Shown here: one piece after another, positions 1 to 7,600 of the stretch
How the letters are laid out: the number at the start of each line of letters is the position of its first letter
Numbering within the stretch: the first letter of the stretch is position 1
DNA from: Bacteroidota bacterium
GTDB lineage: Bacteria > Bacteroidota > Bacteroidia > Flavobacteriales > Weeksellaceae
Reading direction: 5' to 3'
DNA length: 13,775 nt
Assembly: GCA_023457935.1 (NCBI GenBank)
Contig: JAEXBA010000054.1
Location: 1-13,775 of the forward strand
Translations under genes and position numbers: made by a program
The notes under the pieces: generated by a model
What the model was told of the DNA's origin: nothing
Databases searched by the model: none
The model's input: the letters and a program-made list of their open reading frames with translations, nothing else

Positions 1-37
1 AGTTAACACACAGCAAATTACGAAATTTGCAACTATT

Positions 38-63
38 AGGAAAGCCTCGGCTTTCCTTTTTTT
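38..63 (+). terminator. Intrinsic terminator of an upstream gene
   Basis: Arms 38-46 and 49-57 are fully complementary (AGGAAAGCC / GGCTTTCCT) and run into seven T at 57-63. It would end a rightward gene lying mostly outside the window. A TAA at 4-6 could be that gene's stop, but too little of it is present to call a CDS. Confidence 0.8.
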
Positions 64-109
64 GCATAAAAAAGGCTATCTCTCTTTTGAGACAGCCTCT
101 TTTTTATGC
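64..109. terminator. Probably bidirectional intrinsic terminator
   Basis: The core stem pairs GGCT-A-TCTC (74-82) with GAGA-C-AGCC (88-97), with one A/C mismatch. The core is flanked by an A-run on the left and a T-run on the right, and the outer bases GCAT / ATGC also pair. The symmetry allows function on either strand. With the terminator at 38-63 it insulates the peroxidase gene from upstream transcription. Confidence 0.65.
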
Positions 110-125
110 ACATTCTTAAAATTCG

Positions 126-133
126 TAATTTTG
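126..133 (+). promoter_or_regulatory. Bacteroidota -7 box of the peroxidase gene
   Basis: TAATTTTG matches the Bacteroidota -7 consensus TAnnTTTG exactly and lies 13 bp before the ATG at 147, predicting a leader of about 10 nt. No clear TTG -33 element is visible at the usual spacing. Confidence 0.5.
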
Positions 134-146
134 TCATTCTGTATTG

Positions 147-1280
147 ATGATGAAAAAAGTTTTGCTTCTGATTGCTGTTATCGGTCTTATTTATTCCTTT
201 TCGGATAATGAAAAGTTGTATTACGGCTATTCCAAACTGGAACTTCGCGACCGTTACGGCAGCGGAAATCCGGATTTATGGCCGGAAGCATTGCTGTTTG
301 AGGAAGCAAGAGAAGGTTTCCGCGATGTAGGAGTTCTGCCGGAAGTTAAATATCCCGCAACCAATCCTTATTCGAAAGAAAAGGAGGAACTCGGAAAACT
401 GCTTTTTTTTGATCCGCGTCTTTCAAAATCGAGTCAGATTTCCTGTGCAAGCTGTCACGATCCGGAACTGATGTGGGGCGATGTGCGCCGCGTTTCGTAC
501 GGTCACGACCGCCAGCTTGGCAAAAGAAATACACCTACAATTTTAAACGTTGCTTTTGCTGACGAGTTTTTCTGGGATGGCCGCGCTTCAACGCTGGAAG
601 CTCAGGTGAAAATTCCGGTGGAAAATCCTGTGGAAATGAACATGCATTCACGGTTAGCTGTGAAAAGTATCAGGAGAATTAAAGGTTATCAGCCTTACTT
701 TATTAAAGCATTTGGTGATAAAAAAGTCACGGAAGAAAGAATTGCCAAAGCGATTGCGACATTTGAAAGAACCTTGGTAAGTCCAAAATCAAAATTCGAC
801 CGTTTTATTTCTGGTGAAAAAGATCTTTTTACGGATTCTGAAGTTCGCGGACTGCACTTTTTCAGAACCAAAGCCAACTGCATCAACTGCCACAACACAC
901 CTTATTTTTCAGACAATAAATACCACAATCTTGGACTTACCTTATTAGGAACCGAAGACGAGGATTTGGGAAGATATGATACAACCAAAAATCCTGAGGA
1001 CGTCGGCAAGTTCAAAACTCCTACTTTAAGGGAAGTTTCGAAAACCGGACCGTACATGCACAACGGAATGTTTGCCGATCTTCGCGAAGTTCTTGAAAAA
1101 TACGGTGACGGAATGGACGATGAAAAAATAACCGTAAAAGGAGCGCTGGTTTCGAAAAAATCAAACATGATTGAACCTTTTATGACTGACGAAACCGAAC
1201 TGGAAGACATTGAAAACTTCCTGAAAACACTTCACAGTTATAAAGAAAAAATCCGGCCGCCTGTATTACCAAAAAAATAA
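147..1280 (+). CDS. Diheme cytochrome c peroxidase (CcP/MauG family)
   Basis: Predicted periplasmic peroxidase that reduces H2O2 to water with electrons from a small c-type cytochrome or the respiratory chain. The sequence shows a signal peptide (residues 1 to about 19, MMKKVLLLIAVIGLIYSFS), an N-terminal heme c site CASCH (100-104), a second site CINCH (245-249), the family motif FWDGRA around W143, and GPYMHNG with M304, the usual Met ligand of the high-potential heme. Two hemes and 377 residues fit the bacterial CcP family; MauG-type enzymes share the fold. I start at ATG 147; the in-frame TTG at 144 and the ATG at 150 are alternatives, since the sequence reads TTG-ATG-ATG-AAA. No lipobox cysteine follows the signal peptide, so the product should be soluble. 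A DUF4920 gene begins 14 bp downstream and may be co-transcribed. Family assignment is firm; the physiological electron donor and substrate are inferred. Confidence 0.93.
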   Translation: MMKKVLLLIAVIGLIYSFSDNEKLYYGYSKLELRDRYGSGNPDLWPEALLFEEAREGFRDVGVLPEVKYPATNPYSKEKEELGKLLFFDPRLSKSSQISCASCHDPELMWGDVRRVSYGHDRQLGKRNTPTILNVAFADEFFWDGRASTLEAQVKIPVENPVEMNMHSRLAVKSIRRIKGYQPYFIKAFGDKKVTEERIAKAIATFERTLVSPKSKFDRFISGEKDLFTDSEVRGLHFFRTKANCINCHNTPYFSDNKYHNLGLTLLGTEDEDLGRYDTTKNPEDVGKFKTPTLREVSKTGPYMHNGMFADLREVLEKYGDGMDDEKITVKGALVSKKSNMIEPFMTDETELEDIENFLKTLHSYKEKIRPPVLPKK

Positions 1281-1281
1281 T

Positions 1282-1289
1282 TATTTTTG
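1282..1289 (+). promoter_or_regulatory. -7 box inside the 14-bp gap before the DUF4920 gene
   Basis: TATTTTTG matches TAnnTTTG exactly. It begins two bases after the stop of the peroxidase gene and ends five bases before ATG 1295. If used, transcription would start at or within about 2 nt of the ATG, giving a leaderless message. Confidence 0.5.
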
Positions 1290-1294
1290 CCACT

Positions 1295-1783
1295 ATGAAA
1301 AAAATACTTGTATTGATGATGATTGGGTTTTCTGTTAGCATTTTTGCCCAGATGCCAACCAAGATTAAAGAAGCTTTGCCTGGAACCGAATACGGAGCAG
1401 GTGTTGCTGATGATATTACATTCAACGTGCAGAGCCCGGATCAGGTGATTGCAGCGCTTGAAAATGCCGAAGACCTAAAAGATGTAATCATTCAGGCAGA
1501 TGTAACTGCAGTTTGTGAGAAAAAAGGATGCTGGCTGACGTTGAGAAATTCTAAAGACAAAACTGTAATGGTGAAAATGAAGGATTATGCATTTTTCCTT
1601 CCGATGTCTGCAGTAGGTAAAACTGTTTTGCTTCACGCCGATGCGAGCAAAAAAGTAACTTCCGTTAAAGAACTGCAGCATTATGCTGAAGACGCAGGAA
1701 AATCCAAAGAGGAAATTGCGAAAATTACACAGCCGGAAACAGAAATCAGGGTTTTGGCAAAAGGAATTAAGGTGATTAAGTAA
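1295..1783 (+). CDS. Secreted DUF4920 family protein
   Basis: Small exported protein (162 aa) of unknown function. Residues 1-19 form a signal peptide (MKKILVLMMIGFSVSIFAQ, cut near FA/Q). The mature part carries the DUF4920 signature: a VCEKKGCW segment with C74 and C79, followed by a VKMKDYAFFLP strand (about 93-103) and a short beta-rich C-terminus. The two cysteines five residues apart, followed by Trp, could form a disulfide or bind a metal; this is inference. It lies 14 bp after the diheme peroxidase gene in the same direction and shares its terminator, so co-expression is likely, although a possible own promoter sits in the gap. The start is supported by the ATG-AAA-AAA signal-peptide beginning directly after the -7 box. 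Confidence 0.85.
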   Translation: MKKILVLMMIGFSVSIFAQMPTKIKEALPGTEYGAGVADDITFNVQSPDQVIAALENAEDLKDVIIQADVTAVCEKKGCWLTLRNSKDKTVMVKMKDYAFFLPMSAVGKTVLLHADASKKVTSVKELQHYAEDAGKSKEEIAKITQPETEIRVLAKGIKVIK

Positions 1784-1807
1784 GCTTAACTTTATTTTGA
1801 AAAACAG

Positions 1808-1834
1808 AAGAGAGGCATTTGCTTCTCTTTTTTT
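1808..1834 (+). terminator. Intrinsic terminator after the DUF4920 gene
   Basis: The 9-bp stem AAGAGAGGC (1808-1816) / GCTTCTCTT (1821-1829), with one G-T pair and an ATTT loop, is followed by T to 1834. It ends the peroxidase-DUF4920 unit. Confidence 0.85.
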
Positions 1835-1961
1835 ATTTTCATTGAATTTGAAATTGAGAAAGTCGCCCCTTTGATGATGATTATTTGTTAAGGTTAAATT
1901 TGTTTTGTTGATTTTTTAATATTATTTAATTCTTTCATAAATATCTGTAAAAACCAGGAAA

Positions 1962-2000
1962 AAGTGTTGATTTTGGCACACTTGTAGGATAGTTTCTTTC
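1962..2000 (+). promoter_or_regulatory. Candidate promoter region of the DUF4476 gene
   Basis: Two readings compete. First, TTGGCAC at 1973-1979 is a perfect sigma-54 -24 element; the -12 side, TAGGA at 1985-1989, is only partial against TTGCA. Second, a Bacteroidota housekeeping promoter with TTG at 1967 and a weak TAGTTTCT -7 box at 1990-1997, 20 bp apart. A 6-bp inverted repeat AAGTGT (1962-1967) / ACACTT (1978-1983) overlaps both. The ATG is at 2022. Neither reading is secure. Confidence 0.3.
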
Positions 2001-2021
2001 AGAACTTTTAAATTAGAAAAA

Positions 2022-2906
2022 ATGAAAAGAATCTTTACAATTTCAGCAGTGGCTTTTTCTATGTTAGTTTTTGCGCAGGAAGCGGGAAGAGCCGGAGAGC
2101 TTTTGAAAAATGAAGCAAGCAGAACCGAAATGCAGTCTCAGAGAAGAGAGGCCACAGGAAACAGAAGCAGCCAGTCTGTTCGCAATAACGGCAGTACAGG
2201 AGTAATCAACAATTCAGATTACAGAAATAAAAATACCGGCAATAAAACGCAGAATGCCGCCAAATATCAGTGGAACTATAATTACGGTTATTCTGAAGTT
2301 TTTCTGAGAATTCCGGAGCGCGGATATTTCACAGTGGAAGTCGGCGATCAAATGATGAGCAATGCTTCCGGGAAATTCAGGTTTTTTGATCTGGCTTCAG
2401 GAACAATTCCGGTTTCCATCTACGAAAACGGTTATCTGATTTACAGAGCCAGAGTGAACGTGCGTAACAACTCCAGAATGGTTCTCGATTTTTTCACCGA
2501 TTACGGACTGTATCTTTTGGACACCGTTCCCGTTGGAAATCAGGCGTACGGATTCAATCAGTGGGATGATGTCTGGAATAATCCTTACGGAAACAGCGGA
2601 AGTAATTACGGTTACTATAACGGAATGAACAGCAACAGTTTTTCAGCGTTTATGAATGCTTTTACAAAGCTGAGCTTCGACAGAGACAGAACAGCTTTCC
2701 TGAATTCTCAGGCCCGCAATGCAGTTTTTTCAGCTTCTCAGATTAAGAAGATTCTGGAAGTCTACAGTTTTGATAAAGACCGTCTGCAAGCCGCAAAATT
2801 ACTGTACAGAAGCTGCGGTGACAAGAGCAATTTCTTCATTGTTTATGACACCTTTGATTTTGACAGAGACCGCCGTGAACTGATGCAGTATGTCGCCAAT
2901 TCTTAA
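2022..2906 (+). CDS. Secreted protein with C-terminal DUF4476 domain
   Basis: Exported protein of 294 aa, function unknown. Residues 1-19 are a signal peptide (ending VFAQ). Residues 20-85 are a low-complexity Asn/Arg/Gln/Ser linker. Residues 90-170 look like a beta-sandwich, somewhat like PEGA-type carbohydrate or envelope domains (EVFLRIPERGYFTVEVGDQ...). Residues 180-205 are Asn/Gly/Tyr-rich. Residues about 207-291 match DUF4476, a helical domain common in Bacteroidota exported proteins. Within it the motif F-D-[RK]-D-R recurs at F219, F250 and F280, marking three helical units of about 30 residues. The gene is monocistronic, with its own terminator 21 bp after the stop and a 187-bp A+T-rich upstream region. 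There is no lipobox or sorting tail, so a periplasmic location is likely. Confidence 0.8.
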   Translation: MKRIFTISAVAFSMLVFAQEAGRAGELLKNEASRTEMQSQRREATGNRSSQSVRNNGSTGVINNSDYRNKNTGNKTQNAAKYQWNYNYGYSEVFLRIPERGYFTVEVGDQMMSNASGKFRFFDLASGTIPVSIYENGYLIYRARVNVRNNSRMVLDFFTDYGLYLLDTVPVGNQAYGFNQWDDVWNNPYGNSGSNYGYYNGMNSNSFSAFMNAFTKLSFDRDRTAFLNSQARNAVFSASQIKKILEVYSFDKDRLQAAKLLYRSCGDKSNFFIVYDTFDFDRDRRELMQYVANS

Positions 2907-2927
2907 ACAAGGTCTTACTTTAGATTT

Positions 2928-2952
2928 AGAGAAGCTTCGGCTTCTCTTTTTT
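2928..2952 (+). terminator. UUCG-loop terminator after the DUF4476 gene
   Basis: The perfect 8-bp stem AGAGAAGC (2928-2935) / GCTTCTCT (2940-2947) is closed by a C(TTCG)G tetraloop and followed by T to 2952. It lies only 27 bp before the next start codon. Confidence 0.9.
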
Positions 2953-2979
2953 GTTTATTTTTAATCAAAATTTTTATCA

Positions 2980-3168
2980 ATGAGTGATTCCAAAGGAAAA
3001 GAAGTAAAAAACGGAGATCAGTGCAATGTGATTGGCGGAACACATAAAGGGAAATCAGGAAAAGTTGAAGATGTTAACATCAGCAAAACCGGACATATGA
3101 CAGTTACGGTTAGACAGAATGATGATGTTCGGTTTAAAACCCTGGCGAAGAATATTGAAATCATTTAG
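2980..3168 (+). CDS. Small KOW-motif protein
   Basis: A 62-residue cytoplasmic protein. Residues 12-33 (GDQCNVIGGTHKGKSGKVED) fit the KOW motif: GD, then a hydrophobic strand, then GxHKGKxGxV, as in ribosomal protein L24 and NusG. It is too short to be L24 (about 100 residues) and lacks the NusG N-terminal domain, so it is probably a free-standing RNA- or ribosome-binding KOW domain; target unknown. It starts 27 bp after the previous terminator, ends with TAG and is followed 36 bp later by the S1-domain gene, so the two nucleic-acid-binding genes may form a loose pair. No consensus -7 box is visible in its short upstream gap. Confidence 0.75.
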   Translation: MSDSKGKEVKNGDQCNVIGGTHKGKSGKVEDVNISKTGHMTVTVRQNDDVRFKTLAKNIEII

Positions 3169-3192
3169 TAAAAAGTTCAATTTAGATTAAGC

Positions 3193-3200
3193 TATCTTTG
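3193..3200 (+). promoter_or_regulatory. -7 box abutting the CvfB-like gene
   Basis: TATCTTTG is an exact TAnnTTTG match ending four bases before ATG 3205. The predicted transcription start falls on or next to the A of the ATG, so the message would be leaderless. The local context TTTGCACTATGAAA closely resembles that at 1286-1300. Confidence 0.6.
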
Positions 3201-3204
3201 CACT

Positions 3205-4029
3205 ATGAAAATCGGACAGACACAGACACTTAAAGTTTCAGAGAAAAATTCTTCAGGCTACATGATGGTTGATGAAACCGAATGGAAAGCATTTTTGCCT
3301 AAAATTTTTGTGCGCGAAGAAAAGGAAGAAGGCGATGAGATTGAAGTTTTTGTCTATCAGGACGACGGGAAGCTTAAAGCAACTACCGAACAGCCGCTTG
3401 CAGAAAGAGGTGAATTTGCGGTGATGACCTGCGTACAGTCGCTTCCAAGCGGAGCTTTTATGGATTGGGGAATCATCAAGGATCTTTTTATTCCATACAA
3501 GCAGCAGAAATCCAAGATTGTAGAGGGAAAAAGATATCTGGTTTACGTTTACATCGACGAACCTACCGGATTGATTACCGGAACCACAAAATTCAAGCGG
3601 AATCCGCAGTACGAAAATCTTCCGTTTGAAAAAGGCGACAAAGTGGATTTAATTCTGATGGGCGAAAGCGAACTCGGCTGGAATGTGGTCATCAATAAAA
3701 AATATATTGGCTTAATTTACGCTTCTGATGTTTTTAAAAAACTCTATCCTTTGTCTGATGAAATTGGTTTCATAAAAGAAATCCGCGAAGACGGAAAAAT
3801 TGATGTTACACTTCAGCAGCAGGGTTACGAGCATATTGATGAATTCCAGAAAGTCATTCTTGAAAAGCTGGAAGAAAATTACGGACTGCTCTATCTTTCA
3901 GACAAATCCGAACCTGAAGAAATCAAAGCGGAACTGCAGATGAGCAAAAAGAATTTCAAAAAAGCAATTGGCGGACTGTATAAAGACAAAAAAATTGAGA
4001 TTCAGGATGATAAAATCCGTCTGTTGTAA
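3205..4029 (+). CDS. CvfB-like S1 RNA-binding protein
   Basis: Predicted cytoplasmic RNA-binding protein (274 aa) of the CvfB/YitL family, named after the Staphylococcus aureus conserved virulence factor B. The layout fits: three S1-like OB folds (about 1-60, 68-125 and 140-205) and a C-terminal winged helix (about 215-274). Diagnostic stretches are GAFMDWGIIKDLFIP (83-97) in the second S1 domain and LSDKSEPEEI followed by SKKNFKKAIGGLYK (247-260) in the winged helix, where the family has DKSxPEEI and SKKxFKKAIGxLYK. Family members are linked to post-transcriptional control; the RNA targets here are unknown. The gene follows the KOW gene by 36 bp but has its own -7 box. It converges on the zinc-ribbon gene with 36 bp between stop codons and no obvious terminator in that gap. 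Confidence 0.9.
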   Translation: MKIGQTQTLKVSEKNSSGYMMVDETEWKAFLPKIFVREEKEEGDEIEVFVYQDDGKLKATTEQPLAERGEFAVMTCVQSLPSGAFMDWGIIKDLFIPYKQQKSKIVEGKRYLVYVYIDEPTGLITGTTKFKRNPQYENLPFEKGDKVDLILMGESELGWNVVINKKYIGLIYASDVFKKLYPLSDEIGFIKEIREDGKIDVTLQQQGYEHIDEFQKVILEKLEENYGLLYLSDKSEPEEIKAELQMSKKNFKKAIGGLYKDKKIEIQDDKIRLL

Positions 4030-4065
4030 ACTGTTAAATTCTCATAAGCTTCCAGAACCTGAGTG

Positions 4066-4410
4066 CTATTCTTTCCGCACAAGTAAAATCCAGTCGTCCT
4101 CAAGAAATTTATAACCAATATCATATACAAAACGGTATTCCGCACCGTTTTTATACACACGAAGCTGCGTGAAATAATCAAAATCAAAACCTTCTGCCGA
4201 AAGTTTGCTGCGTGTCGTTTTGGCTTTTCCTTCGTTAAAAGATACTTCAGAAAGTATACGGTGATTCCTGCGCAAACGGTTGTTAATGTTGCGCATAATA
4301 CTCGAAGAATCGCTGTTCAGTTTGTTGTTGTAAGCGTTTCGGCAAGCGTCGTTACAGAATTTCTTGTCGCTTCTGCCGATGATTTTTTCGCCGCATTCAA
4401 GGCAGTTCAT
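4066..4410 (-). CDS. Small zinc-ribbon protein
   Basis: Leftward gene for a 114-residue protein. The N-terminus has a four-cysteine zinc site, C3-x2-C6 and C18-x3-C22, in the context CLECG...KKFCNDACRNAYNN, typical of treble-clef or zinc-ribbon proteins. The middle is basic (NNRLRRNHR) and the C-terminus is predicted beta-rich (QLRVYKNGAEYRFVYDIGYKFLEDDWILLVRKE). I do not recognise a named function; nucleic-acid or protein binding is the usual role of such ribbons. The start codon is supported by an exact -7 box 16 bp upstream and by the zinc knuckle beginning at residue 3. It is transcribed divergently from dnaE, sharing a 207-bp A+T-rich intergenic region. Confidence 0.8.
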   Translation of the reverse strand: MNCLECGEKIIGRSDKKFCNDACRNAYNNKLNSDSSSIMRNINNRLRRNHRILSEVSFNEGKAKTTRSKLSAEGFDFDYFTQLRVYKNGAEYRFVYDIGYKFLEDDWILLVRKE

Positions 4411-4426
4411 TTGTAATAGTTTTTAT

Positions 4427-4434
4427 CAAATATA
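4427..4434 (-). promoter_or_regulatory. -7 box of the zinc-ribbon gene
   Basis: Reads TATATTTG on the minus strand, an exact TAnnTTTG match, with the ATG 16 bp downstream (predicted leader about 12-13 nt). No convincing -33 TTG at 17-23 bp. Confidence 0.5.
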
Positions 4435-4508
4435 GCGATTATTTTTTGCGGAAATTATTTTTCTCAGCATTCATCAGCGCTCTGAAAGAATTGGCATTTT
4501 ATTTAATT

Positions 4509-4534
4509 CTGCAACTTTTTTTTGCAGTTTTTTT
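4509..4534 (+). terminator. Terminator-like hairpin upstream of dnaE
   Basis: The stem CTGCAA (4509-4514) / TTGCAG (4522-4527) with a 7-nt loop is followed by seven T (4528-4534) on the plus strand. It lies 84 bp before dnaE. It could stop read-through from the rightward CvfB-like gene, which has no terminator of its own. The stem is short, so confidence is limited. Confidence 0.4.
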
Positions 4535-4571
4535 CTTCTATTTTTACTGAAATTTCAATAAATTTTTAGTG

Positions 4572-4580
4572 TAATTTTTG
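4572..4580 (+). promoter_or_regulatory. Near-consensus -7 box of dnaE
   Basis: TAATTTTTG resembles TAnnTTTG with one extra T and lies 37 bp before ATG 4618. It is the best candidate in the dnaE upstream region but is not an exact match. Confidence 0.3.
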
Positions 4581-4617
4581 TCTTTCATCTTGTCACTTTA
4601 CTCTTGATTCTTGTAAT

Positions 4618-7600
4618 ATGTATTTAGTTTTTGATACCGAAACCACCGGCTTACCGCGTAATTTTGATGCTCCCGTTTCCGACAGTGATAACTGGCCGAG
4701 AATGGTTCAGATTGCGTGGCAGCTTCATGATGAAAACGGGAAACTTATTGAAAATCAGGATTATATTATAAAACCGGAAGGTTATGATATTCCGTTCAAT
4801 GCATCAAGAATTCATGGAATTACAACCAAACTTGCTCAGGAAGAAGGCCGCGATCTGGAAGAAGTTCTTCAGGAATTCAACGAAGTATTGAAGAAAGCAA
4901 AATTCGGCGTCGGACAGAACGTTGAGTTTGATTATAAGATTGTCGACGCTGAATTTTTTAGAAAGCAGATTGCAAATGCTCTGGAAGAACTTCCACAGGC
5001 CGACACGATGATTTTCGGTACAGAATACTGCGCGATACCTTCTGGAAGAGAAGGTAAGTTCAAAAGTCCGAAGCTTGAAGAAATTTATGAAAAACTGTAC
5101 GGTTATAAATTCGATGAAGCTCACAATGCGGCTGCCGACGTAAATGCGACGGCTCAGGTCTTTTTTGAAATGCTCCGGATCGGCGCCATCAACGCTTCTG
5201 ATCTGAATATTTCCGATGAAGTCATTAAAAAATTCAGAACCGAAAATCCGAATCCCATCAAACCTTTCGGAATTGTCATCCGCAGACAGGTTACGGCCGG
5301 GAAGAAGAAAAAAACGGTTGATTTCGGGGATACACCTGAGGTGGAAATCGGAGATTACTTCAATTTTCACAATCACAGTATTTATTCGTCGCTGCAGTCG
5401 TCCACAAATCTTTCTGATTTGGTGAAGAAAGCTTTGGATAACAGTTTTCCGGCAGTTGGACTGGTAGATTTAGGCAATATGATGGGTGCGTTCAAGTTCG
5501 TCAGCGAGGTTGAAAAAGCGAACGGAAACATTAAGAAAGAACATCAGTCATATCTCGAAAATAAGCAGAAAGCTTTAGAAGAGGGAATGGAGTTTTCTGA
5601 ACCTGAACCGAGAAAAGAACTCGTGCCGGTTCTGGGCTGTGAATTTTATATTTCCGACCGGCCGGAACAGAAACAGTTCACCAAAGACGATCCCGACCGA
5701 AGAACCAACGTTGTTTTGCTCGCAAAAAATTTCAACGGTTATAAAAATCTGGCAAAACTGTCGAGCCTGGGTTATGTGAATGGATTTTATTTCGGTGTTC
5801 CGAGAATTTCCCGCCAGATGATTGCAGAGTATAAAGAAGATCTCATTGCACTTACTGCAGGAACTTACGGTGATATTCCCAACACGATTTTAGAATTCGG
5901 TGAACAGAAAGGGGAAGAGCTGTTTAAGTGGTGGAAGGAAACTTTTGGTGATGATTTTTATGTTCAGATCCAGAATCATCAGGTGGAAGAAGAAGAGCAT
6001 TTAAATGAAGTTTTACTGGAGTTTGCTGATAAATATGAAGTGAAAATCCTGGCTCAGAACGAGACTTTTTATACCGAAAAAGCCGATGCAAACATTCAGG
6101 ATATTCTGTTCTGTATTAAAGACGGTGAAAAGCTGTCGAGTCCGGTGGGAAAAGGTTTCGGAAAAAGAAGAGGATTGCCTTCGCAGGAATATTACATTAA
6201 GGATTCAGAAGAATTAAAAACTACTTTCCGAAATTTTCCTGATGCTTTTGAAGCCTATTCCGAATTTTTAGCCAAGTTTGAGCCTTATGCTTTGAAGCGC
6301 GATGTTTTGCTTCCTAAATTTGATATTCCTGAAGAATTTCAAAGTGAAGAAGACGAAAAAGATGGCGGGAAACGTGGAGAAAATGCCTATTTACGACATT
6401 TGACTTATGAAGGAGCCAAAGCAAAATATGATGAAATCACTACAGAAATTTCCGAAAGACTGGATTTCGAACTGGAAGTTATTGCCAATACCGGCTATCC
6501 CGGCTATTTTCTTATTGTTCAGGATTTCTGCAATGAAGCACGGAATATGGGCGTTTGGGTTGGGCCTGGACGCGGTTCTGCGGCCGGTTCTGCAGTAGCG
6601 TACTGTATCGGAATTACAAATGTTGATCCTATTAAATACGATCTCCTTTTTGAGCGGTTCCTGAATCCGGAAAGGATTTCCATGCCGGATATCGACATTG
6701 ATTTTGATGATGAAGGGCGCGACAAAATCATTAAATGGGTGGTTGAAAAATACGGTAAGATGAATGTGGCGCAGATTATTACCTATTCGGTTTTAGGCGG
6801 AAAATCAGCGATTAAAGATGCCGGAAGAGTTCTGGATGTTTCCATTCCTGATACCAACAATATTGCAAAACTGATTCCGTCAACACCGGGAATGAACATC
6901 GCCAAAGCTTTTGCCAAATACGACAAGCTGGCTCCTGAAGACAAAATTCTGGCCGACGAAATGAAATCGATTCTGGAAAATCCGCAGGATTCAAGATTTG
7001 CAGTTCTGGATTCAGCCAAAAAAATGGAAGGCGCAATCAGAAACACCGGAATTCATGCCTGTGGAGTCATTATTACACCGGAAGATATCTCGAATTTAGT
7101 TCCGATTACCATTGCTGCAAAAGATGCGGATATTCTCGTGTCGCAGTTCGATAACTCGGTGGCAGAAAGTGCAGGTTTGCTGAAGATGGACTTTTTGGGA
7201 CTCAGAACGCTGACGATTATCAAACATGCCATCAAACTCGTGAAAGACCGTCATGGCGTTGAGATTGATCCTGATGATATTCCTTTGGATGATGAAAAAA
7301 CCTATCAGCTATTTCAGGAAGGAAGAACGGTCGGAATTTTTCAGTATGAAAGTCCCGGAATGCAGAAATATATGCGTGAACTGAAGCCAACAGTTTTTGC
7401 CGATCTGATTGCGATGAATGCGCTTTACAGACCCGGCCCGATCAAGTACATTCCGAATTTCATCAACAGAAAGCACGGCGTTGAAGAGATTGTTTACGAC
7501 TTGCCCGAAAACGAAGAATATCTTGCTGAAACGTATGGAATTACCGTTTATCAGGAACAGGTAATGCTTCTTTCGCAAAAGCTGGCCAATTTCACAAAAG

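Noticed and set aside
902..1425. Minus-strand reading frames across the peroxidase and DUF4920 genes
   Set aside because: They are antisense to well-supported genes with signal peptides and heme motifs.
4030..4065. Shared terminator between the convergent CvfB-like and zinc-ribbon genes
   Set aside because: Only a 4-bp CTCA/TGAG pairing with a long loop and no T-run on either strand.
4491..4513. TTGGCA followed by CTGCA upstream of dnaE as a sigma-54 promoter
   Set aside because: The GG and GC dinucleotides are about 18 bases apart, too far for the fixed -24/-12 spacing.
4804..5376. 190-residue minus-strand reading frame inside dnaE
   Set aside because: It lies wholly over the exonuclease domain, has a composition typical of antisense reading and no domain match or promoter.
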